This document shows, piece by piece, positions 57,387 to 64,000 of a stretch of 64,000 nucleotides of DNA (position 1 is the stretch's first letter; each line of letters opens with the position of its first letter). The stretch lies in contig JACGCM010000669.1 in assembly GCA_014058105.1 (NCBI GenBank), positions 3,286,001 through 3,350,000 of the forward strand, given 5' to 3'. The notes beneath the pieces are model-generated. The model saw only the letters and a program-made list of their open reading frames with translations. It was not told the DNA's origin and searched no databases. Source of the DNA: Kingdonia uniflora (taxonomy: Eukaryota > Streptophyta > Magnoliopsida > Ranunculales > Circaeasteraceae). Both the position numbers and the translations under genes were made by a program.

Positions 57387-58262
57387 TGATCTAGGAGGAT
57401 CTAGGCAAGTCCTATTGGGACTAGGAACTTGTAACCCTTATAAAAAGGGGCAAGGCTAGACATTGTTTTCTTATGTTAGATCTAGGAAGAGTTCTTAGGA
57501 ATAGCCTAATATTTTGGAGTAATTCATTGAAATTACTTCGTTTTTAAGCAATTGAGGCTTTTATTTTCCCAATCAATTAGTGTTCTTCGTACTTTTCAAC
57601 TAACTAAATCTTCTTAATCGTATTGTAGATTAATTACCTGGGAAAATTCTGGATCAGAAGATTGAAAATTGATATGCATCGAAGTTCAAATTTTCCATGA
57701 GATCTACATCCTCCTGCAGCCAAATATTATTTAGACAGAACAAGGAAAATTATGGATATATTATGCGCATAGGAAATATACGATACGAAAAAAGAAGAAA
57801 AACAAATCTTATCTGAAAAACGCATTCCACAGTCATCTTTTCCAATCAAAACTATAAAGATGTAACCTGAATCCAACATGCATATAGCTAGAAATTTACC
57901 ATTTCAACATCGTATATTAACACAAAGCATACCACCCTGTACTACAATGATTCAAAAATCAAGTATGTTTCTGCATAGTTATCGATGTTGATACAGTAGC
58001 ATCAAGAAAAAAAAATTGTCTACCTATGGTTCTGGTTACGAAAAATATTGTTCTCATACTTTTGAGTCTTGCTTATGAAAATTGCACATTATTTAGTACC
58101 AAGCAATGCCATAAAAAAATTTGTCAATAGTAAAGATATTGTCAAGAATCTGGTTACAACCAAAGCAGTCACCTTTAGCCTCGATCATCAATAACCCATT
58201 AGTTATAACTTTCATTACTACAGGAACCTGAGTACTAATCCCAAGAGAACATACCAACTTAC
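57387..58262 (+). repeat. Element F LTR, copy 2 right
   Basis: Starts TGATCTAGGAGGATC. TATA box CCTTATAAAAAGGGG near 57438-57451. Homology with the other copies ends at ACCAACTTA (58262); copies 1 and 2 left continue AAGTAATATC, this one CCAAATTT. Either the true LTR end is here or this copy is cut. Confidence 0.8.
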
Positions 58263-58780
58263 CAAATTTAGGCATCCCGTAACTCCCTAATATATGAGCA
58301 ATCCCTCAAACCTTAGGTTGTTCATGCATTAGGACTGCTCCTTTTAACCTATTCTTCTATCCTTTGATAATAGGATCTTCTGCAAACAATATTATGTAAG
58401 GGTGTACCTGAAGCTACACCAACAATTGCTAAGGCCTAACGAAGCCAAACCAAGCATCAAACCCATGATGGTAAAACCCATATAGGTAACACTTGTAAAA
58501 ACGTGTTCCCCGTATTCGAGTTGGTCTTGAGATTAGGAAATAGTATTCTTATTCCGAAGTTTTGGAGGGTCTTGTGCTACAAGTCAGTACATTCTTATTG
58601 AACTTCCAAGTTCCAAGTTTATTTAGTACTTTAGTCCTGCTTGTCGGCCGAACACTTTCTTCACTTCCTTAGTTTAGAGCAATTTCACTAAGTCACTTGC
58701 ATTAGGAATACAATGCATGCATGTAGAAGCTTCTAAAACTACACAGGTAGAAATTGGGCAAGGCAGGAGGAAAAGAAAAT
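58263..58780. other. Flanking DNA, unassigned
   Basis: On the minus strand a frame such as VFTSVTYMGFTIMGLMLGLASLGL and a GT donor at GGTAAGTTGG (58253-58262) hint at an exon remnant, but stops are frequent and I cannot name it. Confidence 0.25.
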
Positions 58781-58812
58781 GGCTTACCCATGTTATTTTG
58801 CACCAATGAAAT

Positions 58813-59540
58813 TCCCTGTGTTACATACTGTTCACTATAACATGGGAGGCTATTCAACAAATTACCACGGAGAGGCAGTCATCGTAAAAGATGGTAATCT
58901 GGATATAGTAGTTCCTAGACTAATGGTTGCTGGGGAGGCAGTTTGTGCTTCAGTTCATGGTGCTAATAGGCTTGGTGCAAATTCCTTGCTTGACATTGTT
59001 GCTTTTGGTCGAGCTTGTGCAAATAGAGTTGCAGAGATTCATAAACCAGGGGAGAAGCAAAAGCCATTGGTAATAGATGCAGGGGAGAAGACCATTGCAT
59101 GGTTGGATAAATTGAGGTACTCAATTGGGTCATTGCCAACTTCAAAGATCCATTTAAATATGCAACGAATAATGCAAAATAAAGATACAATTTTCCGCAC
59201 TCAAGAAACATTAGAAGAATGTTGTCAGTTAATTGACAAGGCATGGGAGAGCTTTCAGGATGTTAAGCTGCAGGATCGAAGTCTTATATGGAAATCTAAC
59301 TTGATAGAGACAATAGAACTGGAAAATCTTTTGATAAATGCATGTATAAAAATGCATAGGAAAGAGAGCAAAGGAGCACACGGTCGCGAAGATTTTGCGA
59401 GAAGGGATGACAAGAACTGGATGAAGCATACTTTTGGGTATTAGGAAAATGAGAAGGTCCAACTAGATTATAGGCCGGTCCATATGAACACATTGGACGA
59501 CGAGAATCAGACATTCCCGCCAAAAGATCGTGTATATTAA
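58813..59540 (+). pseudogene. SDH1: Succinate dehydrogenase flavoprotein subunit 1, 3' part without introns
   Basis: The frame reads FPVLHTVHYNMGGYSTNYHGE, GEAVCASVHGANRLGANSLLDIV.FGRACANRVAEIHKPGEKQK, RTQETLEECCQLIDKAWESF, IETIELENLLINACIKMHRKES and ED..RRDDKNWMKHTFGY. That is about the last 240 residues of mitochondrial complex II SDH1 (substrate loop and C-terminal domain). The FAD-binding half is missing. TAG at 59442 replaces the usual Trp codon; the same frame then runs on to RVY and TAA at 59538, the normal end. The plant gene has many introns, but none are here, so it looks retroposed and 5'-truncated. The ATG at 58779 is in unrelated sequence. Confidence 0.9.
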
Positions 59541-60002
59541 AGCTTTGATCATTAAGAATGCTTTTGACATTGTTGGGATCACCCAAGCATAAGAACGTTC
59601 CAATAAAGTATTGTCATAGTCAATCTTTTTTAGATGATTGCGTCTTAGATCAGAGTGCCTAATCTGATACATGTAATAAAAAATTTCTTCTAACCTCAAT
59701 AATAATCATAATGATTTAGAGAAGAAAAAATAAGGTTTAGTTTCCTCGGTATGGATTTAAGACATAAAAAATGAGTAGTAAGATTATATATGGAACTAAT
59801 CTTACTTCCCTATCTTGGAATATTAATGAGGGCGTAAGGGAGAACACCAATAAACAATCGAGGAACCTTATCTTCTGCAAATATAAAGAAGCAAGTTTTA
59901 GCGAAGTTGTAGCAATTGAATTATTGAAAAAGAAACAGAAACAAAGTTGGTAGGAATAGAAGATCAAATATGGAAAATAATATTTTTTAAAACTTGGCAT
60001 AT
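59541..60002. other. 3' flank of the SDH1 copy
   Basis: Starts with what is probably the SDH1 3' UTR (to about 59690, with an ATGTAATAAAAAATTTC stretch). No clean poly(A) tail is left; A-rich runs occur at 59676 and 59720-59733. The rest is AT-rich without a gene. Confidence 0.4.
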
Positions 60003-60879
60003 TGTAATGTCCCAAAAATTCAGGGTATTTTTTTTGTTTATTATTAAGTATTGTTACTGTTATTCATATATTGTTATTCGTTATACATCCGTGTTATTTA
60101 TTTTGGTAGGTTTGTATTAGATTCCTTTTGGTAGTTCTGTTGGTTTCGGTGGTTTCGAGGCGGAAGTGTTTGTGCTTTGGTTTTGGGTGCCCGTGATATT
60201 GTTGTGTGGTGGTGTGGCGTGATCTCAGGGAATCTTAGGGTAGATTTGGGCTTCCTTGATACTTCCCCTCCTATCTGGCTTGTCAGATACCTCCCGTTAA
60301 TTTTTATTCCTTTTTGTCTATTTTCTTCCTTTCTGTCCATTTTCTTCCTTTCTATCCATTTTCTTCCTTTCTGTCCATTTTCTTCAGGAAAAGATTCCTT
60401 CTGTCTTCCGTTAAGCTTCCGTATACACTTTAACACGTCACATATTTGTATATTATTCCTCACAAGTCTTTTCTATCCATTTCCATCCATTTATTCCTTT
60501 CGGATAAGTTTATAGCCGTTTGATTCCTTTTTCTGGGCTTTAGGAGTTCCAGTGGCCATTAGGCGGTGGAGGTGGTATTTAGACCTCAGGAACCCCTAGA
60601 AAGTTTGGTAATGATATTTTATTAGTGTGTCTATAGTTTGGGGTGATTTCGGTGAGCCGTTGGATTTGTCGGCAGGTTTCCAGAGTTTCCTGAGGAAAAG
60701 ATTCATTTTTGGGGGCTTAGTCATTTTGGTGGCCGTGAGGCGGTGGAGGTGGTGTTTTTACTTTGGAAATCCCTTGTTGGACTTGTTGTAGTGCTTGTGT
60801 GGTAGTGGGGGTGGTTTGGGGTGATTCCGGGGTGTCTGGGGTAATCCGTTGTGCTTCCGGGGTGTATTTTTTGGGGCAG

Positions 60880-61005
60880 GACCAGTTCTAATCGAACAGG
60901 GACCTTTCTGTTCGAATAGACCCCTTTCTATTTTAACAGAACTCTTCTCTGTTCGAATACACTTTATTCTGCTAGAACAGGATCATTTCTTATTCGAACT
61001 GAGGC
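60880..61005. repeat. TTCGAA motif cluster in LTR of G
   Basis: CTAATCGAACAG, CTGTTCGAATAG, CTATTTTAACAG, CTGTTCGAATAC, CTGCTAGAACAG and TTATTCGAACTG follow each other about 20-25 bases apart. It lies in the same relative place as the cluster in B. Confidence 0.75.
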
Positions 61006-61782
61006 GCGTTTCTAGCTTTTTTTGGGTTTATTTTCTCCTTTCTTCACTTTCCTCTTTCTCACACTCTCTCTCTCCTCTCCCTAACCTATTCCCCTCTCCT
61101 CCATACTCTTGATCCACTCTTCCCCATCGCATCAAGGATTCTTCGCCCGCTTCGTCGCGAGCTTTGCTCCTATCCTCGGTAAGAAATTCCCGATTCTTTT
61201 TCCGTTTCTTTCGCTCGATTTCGGCGTAGGTCTGATTTTTAGGGTTTGGGTTTGATGCTATTTTCTTGAATTGATTGTTTAATTATCGTTGTTATTGGTT
61301 GTGATAGCTTGTTCGTTGTTCCGATTGCCTCGTCGTCGATCCTAGGTTTGGTTTTTTGAGTTGGTTTCTCCCGGACTTGGATTATTACCAGGCGAGTTTT
61401 ATCTTCCTTAATAACTAGACCATTATACTGATTTGTGAGTTATTGTATCACATAGTTTATCATGTTTATTACCGTGAATATGTTAGTACATGGGTTAATT
61501 TCTTATGACACATTCACGGGTTATCCGTTTGGCATATCTTAGGCGAGAGTACGTAAGGGTTTGATAAGTTAGTAAAACCCGCAATAATGTGAGTTTAGTT
61601 ACTAGATAGAATCTGTAGGTTATGATTAGCCAGAGGAGGTTATTCTCTATTATCGTCGATGTGACAATGACTCCTGAGATTCCTCTTAGACCAAATTCAT
61701 TGAGGGTGGTTATCACGAATCTTTTCTTCGTTGAGGCTGAGAACAAAGGCATTTCTCAGTATGTTGCGGCGCCTCAGCATCG

Positions 61783-61804
61783 CTATATATATATATATAT
61801 AATA
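61783..61804. repeat. (AT)n microsatellite
   Basis: A run of AT dinucleotides within the LTR of G. Confidence 0.9.
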
Positions 61805-64000
61805 TATTGAGTATGGTATTGTTGGTTAGTTATTAGGGTGCCCATCTTGTTTCAGGGCACTAGTAACTTGGCTTGACGATTAGTAGAGACTTATGGGTGG
61901 CTTGTGGTTTAGCCACCATTTCTCTGAGATAGTGTAGTTTAGAGACTATAGTTCTCACCTTAAAGTATAACACCTTGGTTAGTTTGGGTTGCTGGACTTG
62001 GTTTCAGGGCAGTCTTGGGGTGACATAGCTTCAGTAAGACATGGTCTTCGATTTGAAGCTCGTCCTCTTGCCTGCTATTGTTCTGATTAGTCTTAGGATT
62101 AGTCTAGGTGTACTCTGTGTTCTTGAGGCCTGGTCCTTGAGTACTATCATTGTGATTGGTGGTTGTGGAAATGTTGGATTCCATGTGGGAGTGTGGTATC
62201 TCCTGGACTGTTAGTTATTGGTAGTGAGCAGACGTCTTGTCCATGGTGGTTGGTTGTGGATGCTGAACTTCTGATAGTTTTCCTTAGGATTGTTTGCTTA
62301 TCGTGTTGTGACACTTATTGTCTTCATGATTCTTAGAGCTAATAGAGCTTACTCGTAAGCCTTCTTTCTCCGGGATGAGGCTGTTAGGGCTGTGTTCCCT
62401 TCTGTCATCTAGGAGGCAGCGAGACAGCATGGCTCAGTGAGGTACACGGCTGAGCCAGGTGGTTTATGAAGTTGTACGTCACCCGAGATGTTGGAATGCG
62501 GCTGAAACCTCCTGCTGAATCCGGTTCATGTACATCCGTGCTAGAGACATATGTACATGATTAGGAGGATTGTGAGGCAGTTCTGTTATTGGGGATTGTT
62601 GACTACTCGTTGAACACTTGTAGGTCACCCCATGGGTACTAGTCTGTGTAGACAGCTAGAGTACTGTTGTACTTGATGGTAATCATATTGCTTGAGGAAT
62701 CTTAGAGACTGATGTTGTTTAGATGTTGTGACGGTTAAGTTGCTATTTCATTTAGGTTTAGATGGTGTAATTGAGTCACAGGTGGACATCTGTGTTAGTT
62801 TTGGTTGCCACGCTTTCAGGCAGGTGGTTATCCTATTGTGTACTGATTATGTTAATAGCAGTTGTGTTTCAGTCTTGAGGATTTTTGCTCACATCCATAG
62901 ATAATATATTATCTCCTTATCTTACTGTGATTGGATACATAAATAACTCCGCATCGGCTGACCCTCGAGAGGTTCAGGGATTCCTTAAATCGGGTTAAAA
63001 TAGAAAGGTGGGTCCAGGATGGATACTATTATACCTAGTCACCCATTCGGGAGTGTAGGATGATATAAGACAGTATTTACTATCCGGTACAGGGCTTAGC
63101 CTGGAGGTTAAAATGCCTCTGAATGTATATATAGTTTGGACGTTGGCTCCGTGGGATTTGATAGATTGATGTAATATCCTCATAGTCTGGTCGAGCTAGT
63201 ACAGCACATCATACCCTTGTATCCAACTATATCCGGTAAGGTAAATCTTTTTTTAGCGGTTGTCAGCCCACTTTAGTCTTGGAGGCTAGGCTTTGGGTTG
63301 ACATCGCTAAATCATTTTTCATCATTATCATCATCATCATCAAGCATACCATTGCATCTCTGCACACTTCCAATTCGCAAGTTCTTCTGATAGAAATCCT
63401 TAACCATTTCTGCATTATGTTTAGTATAGAATCTTTTGCACTTGGGATAATCATAAGATTATCTCATTCCATCATATCATCATCATAATATATCATTGCA
63501 TTGGGATAATTATGGGATTATCCTAGTTCATCATATTCTTCTCCCCTTATTAAATTCCTCTTCTCCTAATTGATTTGTGATGTAATTAGATTCATCTCTT
63601 TTCTACATATTCCTCTCCTCTCTGCATCATTTCCTTCCTCTTCTGTATCTAATTAAGTTATTAGGTTGATTAGTCTGGTTGGTTGTTGAGAGCTTTAGGC
63701 TGGTATTTTGGTTGTGGGCAATTTCGTTTAGCGTGCGGAAGCTTTAGGGTTGTGCATGGTTGGGGTTTGGATAACCCGGTTAGATTGTTGTTGGCTGAGG
63801 GTTGTTTACCCTCGTGTGTTATTATATTCCTGAGGTAGGTTAGTTGCTTGTGGCGTTGAGGACCACGGTAGTGATTAGAGTGTAGTTAGTAGTCCTTGGG
63901 ACTGGAGTGTAGTTATAGTCCTAGCATACCTTTGCTCGAGATATGTATGCATATTTATAGTATAGTTTGATATAATTATTAGACTAGTTGTATACCTATT

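Larger units (their letters stand above)
54267..58262 (+). mobile_element. Element F, copy 2: Ty3/Gypsy with most of pol deleted
   Basis: Left LTR from 54267 (about the first 60 bases missing), gag 55286-56290, protease 56416-56688, short remnants of RT/RNase H 56690-57260, polypurine tract 57373-57386, right LTR 57387-58262. RT catalytic core and integrase are absent. The LTRs are a close match. The outer ends carry no target duplication. Confidence 0.82.
60003..64000 (+). repeat. Element G: long LTR related to that of B, cut by the window end
   Basis: Starts TGTAATGTCCCAAAAATTC; the LTR of B starts TGTAGTGTCCCATAAAATTC. Shared landmarks then follow in the same order: a TTCGAA cluster (60880-61000), a pyrimidine-rich stretch with CTCTCTCT, GATTCTTCGCC...TCGGTAAG (61137-61185), and CCATTCGGGAGTGTAGGATG and TTGGACGTTGGCTCCGTGGG (63040-63155). 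No LTR end is reached by 64000, so it is at least 4 kb or holds an insertion. The ORFs inside are chance frames. Confidence 0.7.

Noticed and set aside
58093..58275. A 60-residue minus-strand ORF that looks protein-like, with broken copies at about 46060-46200 and 54990-55170
   Set aside because: All three are the same part of the F LTR; the frame is not kept in the other copies.
1..64000. CRISPR arrays, bacterial operons, riboswitches, rRNA and tRNA genes
   Set aside because: None seen; the content is plainly plant nuclear repeat DNA.

Overview
The window is nuclear DNA from a flowering plant, most likely a eudicot. It is almost entirely nested and decayed LTR retrotransposons, plus short fragments of ordinary plant genes (PIN auxin carrier, serine carboxypeptidase-like protein, syntaxin SYP81, CAX exchanger, family 1 beta-glucosidase, succinate dehydrogenase SDH1). 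I found no intact host gene, no tRNA or rRNA gene and no CRISPR array. Nearly every reading frame is broken by stops or frameshifts.

Region 1 (1-29640) is one old Tat-clade Ty3/Gypsy element (A, plus strand) split twice by younger insertions. Element B (552-8547, minus strand, chromovirus-like, pol partly deleted) sits in the gag of A and has a perfect 5-bp target duplication. Element C (10534-23394, minus strand, Tat clade) sits in the reverse transcriptase of A and also has a perfect 5-bp duplication. C carries gag, protease, reverse transcriptase, two RNase H domains and integrase. Downstream of pol it has a 196-bp tandem array and about 5 kb of genes on the opposite strand: two small related ORFs and one spliced gene, each with its own TATA box. 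Element A keeps ruins of a similar antisense block.

Region 2 (29650-35440) holds a hAT transposase fragment (BED finger) and a Ty1/Copia copy whose order is circularly permuted: the reverse transcriptase is cut at one residue and its two halves lie at opposite ends, with a single LTR in the middle.

Region 3 (36000-45200) is a gene graveyard. Unrelated, intron-bearing pieces of at least five plant genes lie within about 7.3 kb, with a CACTA-like element between two of them.

Region 4 (45233-58262) has two deleted copies of a Ty3/Gypsy family (F) and a non-autonomous Athila-like element (E, 47270-54266) with a tRNA-Asp type primer site, no pol, and an acidic ORF.

Region 5 (58263-64000) has an intronless 3' piece of SDH1 ending in a premature stop, then a very long LTR (G) related to that of B, which runs off the window.
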